Part shown: piece by piece, positions 10,091 to 21,144 of the stretch | Numbering within the stretch: position 1 is the stretch's first letter | Layout: each line of letters starts with the position of its first letter | Source: Platerodrilus igneus | Taxonomy: Eukaryota > Arthropoda > Insecta > Coleoptera > Lycidae | DNA length: 64,000 nucleotides | Reading direction: 5' to 3' | Assembly (NCBI GenBank): GCA_036346225.1 | Contig: JARFIW010001324.1 | Coordinates: forward strand, 310,001-374,000 | The notes under the pieces: model-generated | The model's input: the letters and a program-made list of their open reading frames with translations, nothing else | Database searches by the model: none | Told to the model about the DNA's origin: nothing | Made by a program: the position numbers and the translations under genes

Positions 10091-12020
10091 AAGACTCTTT
10101 TGAGGGCTTCAAAAGGACAATCGTATGCAAGGTTTTCCGGACAAATGGAGAAAACGAACATGCGGGTTTCCCCCGCGGCCAAACTTATGTTGCCTGGCCT
10201 CGGATCTTGGGTCTTTAAAAGGGGGAAAATGGGCGGGGTTGGAAGGTCAATAAAAACCCTGGGAAAAAAGGGGCCTTTTAAAAAAAGGGGTAATTTGGCG
10301 GGGTGGGGGGTTGGGAAAATCTTAATTGCGTTTCGGGGATGGGAGGGAAAAATTGGGCAAATGAAAACGGATGGGGTTGAAAGGGAAAAAAAGGGGATGT
10401 TTGGGTTTGGGTGTTCCCCGGGAAAAACTTTTCCGGGGGAAAAGGGGTTTGGAAAATTTTAAAAACGAAGAAGGCGAACCCCGGCAAAAAGGGGGTTGGG
10501 CCCTGGGGAAATGGGCCTGGGTATGGGAAATGGGGTTGAGGCCTTGGGATTCAAACCCAAAAGGGTGGGTTTTGGGGAGGGGCTGCTTGGTTGCGAAAAA
10601 TAACCCAAACCAAAAGGGGTTTGTGGTTTTGTTTGGGTAAATTAGGTTTTTGTTTGGGAATTTAAAATGAAACCCTTTCCCGGGGCTGTTTGGGGTGGTA
10701 AAAAGGGAAATGGTTTTCCGGGATTTTAAATTTGGGTTTGGAAAATTTTTTGAAAGGGTTTGGGCCCGCTGTGTGGTAAAACCGTTTCAAGGGGGTTGTC
10801 GGGGGGGGCCCAAAGAAATTTCCGGGGTTTTGGGGGTTTTGGGTGGGGGGCCTTTTAAAACCCCGCAAATTCCGGGCAAAGGGTATTTTGTTTCGGGACC
10901 TTGGGGTTTTCTTTAAACCCCGTGGTTAAAAATGGGGTTTTTTTGCCCGGGGTGAAAAATTGATGGGTTTAAGTTGGTTTAAAAATGTCTTGTGGAAACC
11001 CTTTTTGGGGCAAACTGGTGGGTTGGGTTGGGGTTGGGGAAAGGGGTGGGAAGAAAAACGGGGGCAATTGGGGGGGGCTGCGTAGGTTGGGGGTGGGCCA
11101 GGCCCGGGTCGGGAAAAACGGGTTTTGTGGGGGGGGGGAAATTCAAGGGTTTTTTTAAATTTTAAATTAAACCGGGCGGGAAGGGGAAAATAATCGGGGC
11201 GGAGTTGTTTAAAAAGGGTGGGGGTTGGGGGGGGAATTAAAAAGGGGGTGTGTAATTTGTATTTAAAAGGGTTAATGAAAATGGAAAAAGGGGGCAAAGG
11301 GGTTGGGGAAAAACCAACTACCGGGGTTTGGGGTGAGGGTAAATTACCGGATGGTTTAAAAAGGGGTTTTGGGTTTAAATTCCGGGGTTGTTTATGGAAG
11401 GGACGGGGGTTTTTTTAAAGGGGGGACACGTTCCCTTTTGGGGTCATTTCGCTGAAATTTGGGGTTTGCGAAATTTTTGCTTTCATGGGTTAAGGGGTTG
11501 GTTTCGGTAATAAAGGTGGGTTTTCAAATTTGTTTCGGGGTTTGTGGAATCCGCAAAAAGTTTTTGGGGCGGGGTTTTAAAAGGGGGGAAAAAAGGGGTT
11601 TGGGTTTTCGCTTTAAATGGAAATACCTTTTTGGGGGGAAAAAATTTTTCGGGGTGGTTTTTAAATTTTAAAGGTTTTTTGGGTCCTTTCCCGTAAAACT
11701 GGGTAAATGGGGTTATAAAAGGGTTCTGGGATTAAAACCCGGTTTTAAAAAACGGCGGGCAAAAAATGGGAAATTTTGGTGGCCAGGGTTTCGCATCGGT
11801 TGTTTAAAATTTTAAAAAAATGGTTGTGGGGGTTTTAAAAGGCCCGGGGTTTTTACGAATGATTTTGGGGGGGGATTGGGTAAATTTTAAAATTTGGGCT
11901 AAAAAAAATGTTTTGGGGGAAAATGGCCCGGGGGTTTTTGGAAATGGGGATGGAGGGGTTTGTTTTTTGGGGGAAAATTTGGGCCAAAATTTGGGTATGT
12001 TTCTTGGGTAAATGAAAAAA
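10091..12020. other. Homopolymer-rich, extremely G-skewed segment, probable low-quality assembly
   Basis: Nearly all sequence is made of short homopolymers (GGGG, AAAA, TTTT, some CCCC) with G far above C. This is unlike anything else in the window. The pattern grows gradually from about 9950 and ends abruptly near 12020, where normal AT-rich DNA resumes. Many apparent ORFs here are composition artefacts and encode only G/F/K/P-rich strings. The gradual onset, sharp end and run lengthening fit an uncorrected single read or failed polishing better than a biological repeat. Confidence 0.6.
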
Positions 12021-12561
12021 ATAAAAATAAAATGCTCTTTAAAATTTTAAAAACAGGTTTAAAATTTTAAAGTGAAGGACAATTATTTTCTTGTTATCGC
12101 GGCAGCACAACAGGCTCGGTGTCTGAAGTAATTACGGTATATTCAATTACATTTTAATATACCGGGCGGAGGTAACTATTCAACAATTTCTAAATGGGAA
12201 AATAAATTAAGCGGTTAATTATGTACAATATAAACGAAACAACCTTCAATATAAACATACCTTTGCGTCTTTGTAGAAACAAACTACCAAAATTTTTAGC
12301 AACCTTGATGTAAATTTTCCAAAGTTACAGTGTTAATTTTATTGAGAATTTTAAAAGTTTTGGTTATGAAGTTTTCCTTAATGGTAATCAACCATTTTGA
12401 ACTATCGGGCTCTCACCTGTACTTCTCTATATACTACTTATTATACAAACCGCAAATAAAATACATCACATGTTTTTCATTACAGATAAAAATATAAATT
12501 CACCAAGAGGAATCACCCTAAACTTCTTAAAGTAAACTAAACTAAGAATATATAAACATAC
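12021..12561. other. AT-rich host sequence, probable neuroligin intron
   Basis: No ORF or repeat recognised. It lies directly 3' (minus sense) of the neuroligin exon donor site and is presumably the following intron. Confidence 0.4.
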
Positions 12562-12713
12562 CCTTTGCTGACAAAATTACTGATGTAATGAATAAGAAGT
12601 TTAGATACAAGGGCATCCCCATGACTGTAATTGTGTGGAAAAAATGGACCTCCGCCAACTAAAGGTAATCCCAAGATGTAAGGAATATCCTCTCCTCTTA
12701 CACTACCAGGTCT
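12562..12713 (-). CDS. Nlg: Neuroligin internal exon (esterase-like domain)
   Basis: This 152-bp exon of a synaptic cell-adhesion protein is read right to left. The acceptor is TTTCTGTTTCAG before 12713 and the donor is GTATGT starting at 12561. The exon is phase 0 at its start and ends two bases into a Gly codon. It encodes 50 residues including R-G-E-D-I-P-Y-I-L-G-L-P-L, F-F-P-H-N-Y and Y-I-S-N-F-V-S-K. This matches the stretch of neuroligins preceding the conserved G-D-P-N. In acetylcholinesterases the catalytic His lies where this has the Arg of S-V-R-G-E-D, consistent with a non-enzymatic neuroligin. No other neuroligin exon was found, so the introns on both sides are long. Other carboxylesterase-like adhesion proteins are less likely. 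Confidence 0.85.
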
Positions 12714-13830
12714 CTGAAACAGAAAAAAATCCATTTAAAGTTTTTCTTATTTTATCATGTACGGTTTATTAGAAATTTCACTAGTGTTTGCCAGTGCGAA
12801 AGTAGCAGCGGCACTATTTGCGGAATTACAAAACACCTATAAAATGCTAAACACGTAACAACCTCGTAATTCCACCACATATATATCTAAACGCTTGATT
12901 AAGGGTTGGATTAGATGTTCAGTATGTTTTAGAAATAAACAAGGATTAAATTAAGAATTCCGGTCAATTGTCTGGCATACGTTAGTATCTTAGAAAGTAC
13001 AGGTTCAGAAATCTTTTCACAAAGGGTGCATTTATTCAAAGCAAACTTATTAGGTTTGGATAGGATTCGACTATATAATGTAACAAACCCTAATATTTAA
13101 CGCAAACTAGTAAAAATTTAATAAGAATAAATTGATGGGATAAATCATCATAGTTGCGGAAATAATCATAAATCAGCGGGTCAAGCACACGAGACGCTTT
13201 TTGCATGTAACGACGTTTATCTTGGAAGTTGCATGAAGAGGCAAATAACTTTTAAACCAGAGCACAAAAGATTATATAAGAAAAATACTTAAGAAGATAA
13301 ACGCTGAGCAGAAACTTGTCTTATGCAATTACACGTTAAGGGTTGATTTAATTTCATTTTAAATTAGACCGGTGCCTTCCGTTATCGACAGACATGTTTA
13401 TGCTTTCAAAAGTTTGAATTAGCTTTTCTTTGGGAAATGAGAGCTGTAATACGATATACGACATATGACAAACTTGTTTAACTTTTAATCACTTTTATAC
13501 AAGCAACGCCGCTTCGACGCACCTGATGCGGAAACTGTTCGAATGAAGATTATGCTTTACTGTAAATATCCCCGTGAAAAGTTTTAAGAATGTCAATGTG
13601 AAACATAAGTTTTGACAGTGTTCGCTGTTTAATTTCCGCAATATTTCTGGAGTCAACTCAATTTTAAATTAACACCGATAAGATTGTGCTCATGTATTTA
13701 TTTCTGCGGGTTTTCCTTAGTTATAATGCTTATTTCTTAAACATATACCATCAGGAACAGAATTAAGGTAGACACAGATTAGAGCGCTTCGCCCCACATT
13801 TATCCACAATTTTTAAATTTTTTGTTTTTA
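12714..13830. other. AT-rich host sequence, probable upstream neuroligin intron
   Basis: No coding potential or repeat recognised. It begins with the polypyrimidine tract of the neuroligin exon acceptor. Confidence 0.4.
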
Positions 13831-16560
13831 GCAACAACCAAACCGTGTGTTGGTACCATTGAAAGTCTTTTTATAGGGCGTCAATTGTGGTGGAATTCTC
13901 ATCACAGAATCAATCCTTCATAGCCAAAAGTCGGAAACCTATTTGGAATTTTTAAGCATGCTGTTGTTGCCTTCTTACTATCAAGAAATCCTGTCCTGTA
14001 TCGAGGAGCGTGTGTGCTCCATGGGTGGGTGTGATCTTCTAAGGGTCAACTTCCTATTGCAGTGTTAATCTTGCAATTCTTACTGCTTAGTAGGAAACGT
14101 TTTCAGGAGTTACTTGTATTGATGATTGATGTGTGGTTATGACTCGGCCATCCAGTACCCTTCGAGGTCTTTTCCTTTTCTTTGCTGACTTCCTTCCAGC
14201 GGTGCTATAGTTCTTATTGAATGATGATGTGATGTGTAGTATATTTTGGTGACCAGCTTCGTACAGTGTTCTTGGATGATTTCTGCCTGCAAGTCGTGTC
14301 TTATGGTATTGCTTCAGACAAACTACGGTGCGCCGGTAATGAGTCGTAGAGTTGTGTCTTGGAATCCCTCCATTTTGTGCTGGTTTGCGTTGTTTAAGTA
14401 GGTCATTCGTGCTGCTAAAGCGTATGTGACTTTTGGTCTAAAGTATGCTTTGTAGATCCGCATTCTAGTTTCTGTCGGAACATGTCGTTGTGTCACCAGT
14501 GGGTGTAAGTAACCCTTGCTTTGTTCATGATGAAGGTGACGTGTGCTTTAAAAGTTACTCTTTGATCAATTCTGACACCTAGGTGGACGATATCGATGGC
14601 CCAAGCGAGGCGTGGGTTAAGTAGCGTAGGTACAGGTAGTAGATGAGTTTTGTGGTTGGAGAACAGTATCACTTGAATCTCGTCGACGTCGAGGTGAATT
14701 TTCCAGGTGTCAAACCATTCAGGTAGTATGTTGTTTGGCGTTGTATATTTGTATTGCAACTTCTGGATTAGGGCCGTTTGCGATGTCGTCGGCGTATAGC
14801 CCGCATTCAACGTTTTTTGTGAAGGTGTGTGGTAGATGTAGGCGCTAAAGAGTGATGGTGACAGACACCCGCCCTGTGGGCCTCCAGCTGTCATTAGCAC
14901 GGGCTTAAAGAGTTAATCACCAACTGTTTCCTGCCGAATGCATATAGTTTGCATAGCAATCCTTCGTGCCAAACTTTGTCGAATATATTCGTGAGATCAA
15001 GTGAGGCTGTTACGATAACTTGGTTGTTATGGTTTTCGTCTACTTGATCGATGACTTGAATGATTTGTAAAGTTGCTGAATGTTCTTCTTTAAATGCGAA
15101 CTATTTGGATCTGTCGTTTAAGCGATCTTGTAAGTGTTGAAGGGGTAGTTTTTCGAATATTTTGGATATACAACTGAGGAGTGCTATTGGGTGGTAGTCG
15201 CGTGGTCGAATTTTGTCTTCTGTGGTTTCCGGATTTTGATCATAATTTCAGTCTTCCAAGATTTAGGGTAGTATCTCTGTGTTAGGATTCCGTAGAACGG
15301 TCTTATGATGTAAGCTAGTGTGCATTTTGTAATGTTTATCAATGCCGTGTAGTTGATTCCGTTCTATCTTGACGTTCTTCGATTTTCTTGTTTTAATATG
15401 GGTTCTTTCGTTTCTTTCGGAGTAAAGAAGGAAATCTAGTAGTCTGGTGTGTTGGATAGCTGTCCTTCTGCACATAGGTTGACAACTGCTTCTGATTCTG
15501 CGTTCCTGGTAGGGTTTGGGGAGAATATCTCTTGAAGAGTGGCTGCAAAGGTTTCTACTCTTCCCTTTTCATCATAGATTTTTCCGGTAGGTCCATTTAG
15601 TGGTGTTGGATATGGGAGTCTATTGAGTCAGTACAGATTCCCTTCGGTTTCCATGGTTTGGTTTACATATGTGGCACACATGCATGTGTAGAATGTTCGT
15701 CTAGGAGTATCTTGAGCGCTGCTTGCTTGGGGTTTATTCGGATCCTGATTGCCGGGTCTCGGACTACTTGCCAGGGTCTGATCAGCCTTCTATTTTTTAT
15801 GGCGTCGTGTATGTATTGTGGGTTCAAGTTGTCAAAGTTTTTGGTTGTAGCTGTTTAAGTGGATTGATGTGTAGGGTGATGGAAATTGGCAGATAGTCTT
15901 CGATGACCTCTGTTGTCATGTTGTAAGGTACGTCTTTTTGTTATTAATATATTTAGGACGTCTGGCCGGTGGTTTGGATTTGGAGGAACTCGGGTTTGTG
16001 AATCTGGTCCTTTGATGTCAAAGATTCTTCCTAGAACATGAACGTGTAGAGTCCAAGTCCGTTTTAGTTTTTGGTGTTGGATACCTGCGATGGATGTTTG
16101 GCTTTGAGGTCACCAGCTATGATGGTGTTGATGCCATCGTTTAGTAAGTTGTCGATGTCTTTTGGTTGTAGATGCTGGTGTTGATGTCATGGGCTACGGT
16201 ATGCGGAGACAATCTTGAGTGGCGTTTTGTTTATTTGTGTCTATATGGGAAGGGTGTCCACCTGGATTGCAAGTAGTTCTATTGTGTGGTACATTATCCG
16301 TTTGTGTACTAAAACGGCCACTTTTACGGCTACTGGTCGTCTTGGTTCCGTTGGTCTGTTGTATCTGTATGTTGTGAAATTGGCAATATTTAGCGGAATG
16401 TCGTTGTTTTGTTTTGTTTCGCCCAATAGTGCTGTGGACTTAAATGGCTACCCCCTCCTGCTGCTGTTCGTCTTGGTTTCGTTGGTCTGGACCTCCGGTT
16501 CCAGATCAATTATTATTAGGCGTAGATATTGCCCATCGCATTCTTGCAGGTGGTAGAATA
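13830..16560 (-). mobile_element. Jockey-clade-like non-LTR retrotransposon, decayed
   Basis: A LINE reads right to left. An endonuclease remnant lies at about 16200-15950, with I-I-A-G-D, the core of the APE-type exonuclease motif. The reverse transcriptase includes G-G-P-Q-G (about 14860-14885) and, in a shifted frame, the catalytic Y-A-D-D box (14785-14796). Then come W-F-D-T-W-K-I-H-L-D-V-D and H-L-G-V-R-I-D-Q-R-V-T-F, typical of Jockey-type RTs (14720-14520). The longest open piece is 135 codons (14493-14900); stops and frameshifts occur throughout. The 3' end is probably the A-rich stretch near 13815-13840. I could not find target-site duplications. It lies in the same direction as neuroligin. 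Confidence 0.8.
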
Positions 16561-16639
16561 ACTGATAGTTATAATTTTCCGCTATACCGAATGGACCTGC
16601 ACCTTAAAAAATTTCTAGATTACTAGAACAGGTGGAATG

Positions 16640-17130
16640 GCTTGCGCGTTCCAGTGATCTAAAGAGCCAAACTACAGGTTCAACCAAATTAGTAGAATCT
16701 TTAGTGAGGAATCAGACTATGACAGGTTCCCGAAAGAGGGCAGCGGCTCTTTCGAGATTGGCAGAGACCATAGGGGTCGGTATGGCTTTCTAAGACACAC
16801 TACCGCGATGTGGAAGGCAACGGGAAACCACCACATTACCTCTCAAGTACACAACGTACTTAAATTGTATTTAAAATGATGGCATCCTCCTCTGAGGTAA
16901 AAGATTCCGGAGGTAAAATAGTCCCCCATTCGGATCTCCGGAAACGGACTATCGAAGATGTGATCAAAAAATTTAAAAAATAATCGGGAACATTCTGCGA
17001 GTCGGAGCGGGAATGTCAGAAGTATGAAGCAAGTAGGTAAGCTAAAGAACTTAAAAATTGAAATGGATAGGTTAGCACTAGACATAGTAGGATCAGCGAA
17101 ATTCGGTGGCCCTCACTATTTCAAGCAAGA
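16640..17130 (+). mobile_element. 5' part of a second non-LTR retrotransposon
   Basis: It contains a GC-richer leader with GGTCGGTATGGCTTTCTAAG and AAGATTCCGGAGGTAAAATA, which I recognise as the conserved 5' region preceding the endonuclease of a common insect LINE type. From about 17020 an endonuclease start can be read: M-K-Q-V-G-K-L-K-N-L-K-I-E-M-D-R-L then D-I-V-G, matching the beginning of APE-type endonucleases. The rest is missing, replaced at about 17130 by a SINE-like segment. Confidence 0.6.
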
Positions 17131-17320
17131 TAGGATCTTTAATGTGCGTCATAACACACACACGGAACCTACATTTTACCTATCACCCGCATGAAAGCGT
17201 ATTGTTGTGAAAAATGCTTGTCTAGCATTTTCCAAGCGATTCGTATTGGAAATCGAACCCGGCACCTTGGGTTTAGTAGTAACACGCGGACCAACTAAGC
17301 CAAGAAGCCGCTCAAATACA
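17130..17320 (-). mobile_element. tRNA-derived SINE-like element
   Basis: On the minus strand, 17315-17240 has a tRNA-like head with an A-box-like TGGCTTAGTTGG and a B box GGGTTCGATTTCC. The tail towards 17130 contains GTGTGTGTGTTATGACGCAC, as in many insect SINEs. No clean cloverleaf forms (the anticodon arm does not pair), so it is not a functional tRNA. It sits at the truncated end of the 16640-17130 LINE. Confidence 0.55.
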
Positions 17321-17443
17321 GTTGATAGGTGCAAAATATTTAGGGTCTGAGTTGCTTAATAAAAAATATCGCTATTTAAATATATATTAGTTTGATGTAT
17401 GTTGAGGGGGCGTGGTACAACATACGGACACACAAACATATAT

Positions 17444-17580
17444 TACTGTGATAACGGTTTCATGTTGGGCGCCACTAAAAGGGTGATATGACAACGGTCG
17501 CATGTTCTAGCGCCGCTAAATTAGTACTGTGCTATCACCGGTGCGTAGCAACGTCGCTAAAAGGGTGCTGTGACAACAGG
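17444..17580. repeat. About 41-bp tandem repeat, 3+ copies
   Basis: Three and a half units share CTGTGATAACGG / ATGACAACGG / CTGTGCTATCACC-like starts and GCGCCACTAAAAGGGTG-like ends. The copies are diverged. No function visible. Confidence 0.6.
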
Positions 17581-19296
17581 TACAGCAAATTGTAAATTTG
17601 AATTAGTTGAATTACCTTTCTTTCTAACTTTTCATTGCTTGACTAGTTCAACAGAAGCAATGGAATTTACAAAATGAAATCAAACACAGCAATATCATAA
17701 AGCATATATACATTCAAATACAATTTTCTCTCATACAAAAGAATATAGAACATCTACAGCATAATTTTTTTAATATAAAATTATTCCTAACAAGTATTTA
17801 CTTACTTAATTATTAAACTATTCCTCACCTAATCTAGATTAAAATTTACAGAACTCAAATCTGTTCTCTCGTAGATAGTTTACCTGTCTTTCATTCTCAC
17901 GCTTATATGGATGTTTGGCCATAAATCCGTCTATTTAAAAGTCGAAGTGTTTCGAACCGTGATCTAAAACTTTCTGGTAAATATCCTTACAAAAAAAATA
18001 TATGATTAAGACTTATTCTACCTTGAATTCAAATGAGAAATACTCAAATATTTGTTACAAACAAAAGACTTTAAAAGTTGTACTTGTAAAATCAAAAAGC
18101 ACTTATCCAATTCTCGTAATTAACGGTAGTAAATATTTTCTGCTTCTATTCTTAAATTGACGCCAAAAAGCTCAGCTACAAGATCGTCCATATTATGTAA
18201 AAATCTCCATTTAATACATCAGTTACCAAAGTGCATCTTCCCTCTATATAATTTATTAAAAGTATTTTTTGTATCAGGATTATCATGTTGAAGATTATTT
18301 AATTCTCATAATGTTTTAAAATAATTATTTGCCATATTTATGCAGAGGTACGTTTTGAGAATTACATCTTTATTCACAGTTACATTTTAAATATTATATA
18401 CTGTATGCATGCCTCGTACTTAATAAAACAATTTTTCTCAACGTAAAATGTTGGCGAATCGATTGAACTCATTTAATAAAGTTCCCGCTCATATACGGTT
18501 TTATCTAATTATGTCATGGTTCTCTAGAGTTTTCTTGTTCCCTATTGAGCATAATATACCGTAAAAATGTAAGATTTCAGGGAATAAAGCAGTTTATTAC
18601 CTCATTAGTGTTGAATCGCGTGATTTATTTCCATAGTGACCCGTACTGTTTGCCCTTGTTCAACACAACGAGTTGATCGTGGCGTCGCATCCTATTCTGT
18701 AGTAACATGACCAGGTAAAATCGATTTTACTAAATTTTTTATTAGTTGACGCAGTGTTTCGTTATAAGTCTCGAAAATTTGAGAACATGTTTTATTTAAA
18801 AATTATACGGAAGTCAATATTATATGATTAATTAAAGCTTTAATTGCTTCATAATCAAAAAATTTGCATATTTAATAATCGTAACAAACGACGTGTTCTA
18901 ACACATATGAAGTGAATGGTTTTTGACTTTATATCTTACAATCAAGTTCGTATCTTTAATAACGTATATAATGCGTTTTAAGTTATTTCAAGAGGAATTA
19001 TTTTTACATATACGGCTTAAATTAGCAAACATAGCTGTATTGTTGATTTAAAATTGGGGCTTTTAAATGCACGGGATGTGTTTTGCTTTGCACTCTAATG
19101 GTTATGTATTTACAATACGCTTATATTATACAAGGTAATTATTTACATGCAGGGAATTGTGTTTTTGTTTTGCATCTTAATGGCAAAAAAGCACGTTTGT
19201 ATTATACAGGTTGGAACAAGAAATTTTCTAAAATTACTATATTCTCCGGTTTTACAATATTTGGTGAGTTTTATTTGTAGGCTTTGGTTTTTAATA

Positions 19297-19300
<4 letters not shown>
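17581..19300. other. AT-rich stretch without recognisable features
   Basis: Both strands have only short open frames with no motif. Nothing repeated was noticed. Probable intron or intergenic DNA. Confidence 0.4.

Positions 19301-19301
<1 letters not shown>

Positions 19302-19341
<40 letters not shown>
19302..19341. repeat. (TA)n microsatellite
   Basis: About 20 uninterrupted TA units. Confidence 0.95.
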
Positions 19342-19342
<1 letters not shown>

Positions 19343-21017
19343 CGCGTAATTAAGGGTTCATTTAGGATATTAAGATATTTTAAACAATTATTTAAGAAGC
19401 TTAGGTAATACATAATAATGTAGGCTTAATTTAGTTTAGTCATAGTTAGCTAGGAATGATGTAATTTAGTATTTATTTAAATATAGGGCATAAGAATTAA
19501 TAATAATGGGGTAAAAGTTTAGCATATTTAATATTATAAGAGAATGTAAAAGCGTTGAATATGTGTTAAAATAGCAGTCTTATTTTTCCAAGGTAAAACC
19601 CAAACGTTTTTAAAAGCAGAGCAAAGTAACAAGGGAAAATATATTTCTAGACAACATTGATACAAACAAACTTTAATAAAGGTTACAGGAAAACAGACGA
19701 CCGTTAAAATTAACGTAGTCAATTTGCAACAGGGATAAAGCAAAACCACATAAATCTGACAAGGACGCAGTATGTTTGTTAAGGTATCGATTTTAATTCT
19801 GGAGCTAGTATCGGAGGGAGCTACTGTCATGAAAGAACAAAGATAGAACAAAAACGTATGCATACTAGCGAGATTTTAAGAATTGTTGAAACGGGTACAA
19901 ATTGTACGTGCGATTTAGAAACGGGGGAGGGGACGAACGAATTCTTTATTATTTAACCATTTTTCGAGAGAGGCCTCGCTCTCTTTTAATTTCAGCGGCC
20001 AAGTGAATTAGTACAGTTTGATAAAAAGTTATTTAAAAGCTATTTAAGTGAAAAGTAATCTTGTATGTAAGTATAAACAGATTGTTATTATGTTGTTGGA
20101 ATGCACGAAATTAGTAAAGATTAAAATTATTTGGATGATGAAAGCAGCTATTTTTGGGTATTAAATTTAATTTGGAACAAGAGAAGGAAAAATTTGAAGA
20201 TTTGATGTTTATGGTTGTATATTATTTATGGAGAGATAGTTTGGAGTAGCAACACACATGGTGATTCGACCGGGGAGTTATTTGATGGACTGAGTACATA
20301 CTGGACGGCAGAATCTCCAAGGGGCTAGTTGGTGGACAACATTCAGAAGATAGCTACCAGGTAGGCCATTATATAGAACATTGAGTGGTGAATGCTTTCC
20401 AAGGTTTTTGTGATTATTTCGATTTGTGTTTTTTGTGTGTTTTCTATTGTTATACATTTTATGAACTAAAATTTATGAGACTTTAAAGTGAAATTGAAAT
20501 TTAATTTTGAAAATCAAGAATAATTAATGAACTTACAGATAACCATGCGATGTTGTAAAAAGGTATAGAGGGCCTATTTGATATTTGGTAGTGCAGTAAA
20601 GTTGTATGCACATTTATAGAGTTTTACTATGAACTCATGGTAAGACAAAAGGATTAACGTAAGATATGAAAAATGCTCTCTTGCTTTAATTAAAAATATG
20701 TTTTTAAAAGGGTTTTCGATCTGAATTATTTTTATTATTATGAAATTGTTGACAATACGATTGTATATGAAGAAATTACATTTTTGAAGATGTAATATTG
20801 ATCTCACGTTAATAGAGTGTGATATATTTTTTTAATTGAGTTATTTTTGAGTGTGCGATTAAAGGGTGTAATTTCTATTTAGGTTTGAGCATGGTGGTAT
20901 TGAACGAGAGCTTTTAGATTTAACAGGTAGGTGTCTGTGTAAATTTTAAGCAATTCTAGCTAGTAGGAGACAAGTATACAGCAGCCGAGGGCGAGTATAC
21001 AGGTATACCTCACAGTA
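19342..21017. other. AT-rich stretch that may contain an LTR
   Basis: No gene supported. A purine-rich tract and GAGAGAGGCCTCGCTCTCTT palindrome occur near 19965-19990. If the primer-binding-like site at 21018 is real, a + strand LTR should end just before it, but I could not define its borders. Confidence 0.25.
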
Positions 21018-21042
21018 TTATGACGCCCAAAGTGTGGGACAC
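21018..21042 (+). promoter_or_regulatory. Possible retroelement primer-binding site (tRNA-Lys-like)
   Basis: TATGACGCCCAAAGTGTGGG resembles the tRNA-Lys type primer-binding site, TGGCGCCCAACGTGGGG, with several changes. It is flanked by the direct repeat ACCTCACAGTA at about 21007 and 21067. A second partial match, TTGGCGCCCTCAAC, is at about 21347-21361. No gag follows. Confidence 0.3.
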
Positions 21043-21074
21043 GAATTTTGGAACCCAACCAATAAACCTCACAG

Positions 21075-21076
<2 letters not shown>

Positions 21077-21140
<64 letters not shown>
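21077..21140. repeat. (AT)n microsatellite
   Basis: About 32 uninterrupted AT units, the longest microsatellite in the window. Confidence 0.95.

Positions 21141-21144
<4 letters not shown>

Noticed and set aside
10100..12011. Several long ORFs on both strands, rich in Gly, Phe, Lys or Pro
   Set aside because: They arise from homopolymer-rich skewed sequence with few stop triplets; translations are low-complexity and match no domain.
12537..12734. 65-codon ORF starting at a Met at 12734
   Set aside because: The Met and first residues come from the intron polypyrimidine tract and the last ones from beyond the donor site; only 12562-12713 is exon.
17240..17315. Possible minus-strand tRNA gene
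   Set aside because: A and B boxes are visible, but the anticodon arm does not pair and the element has a SINE-like tail; treated as a tRNA-derived SINE.
17444..17580. CRISPR-like short tandem array
   Set aside because: Units are adjacent and diverged with no unique spacers, and the genome is eukaryotic; it is a simple tandem repeat.
19965..19990. GAGAGAGGCCTCGCTCTC palindrome as a regulatory operator
   Set aside because: A single short inverted repeat with no gene context; nothing supports a function.
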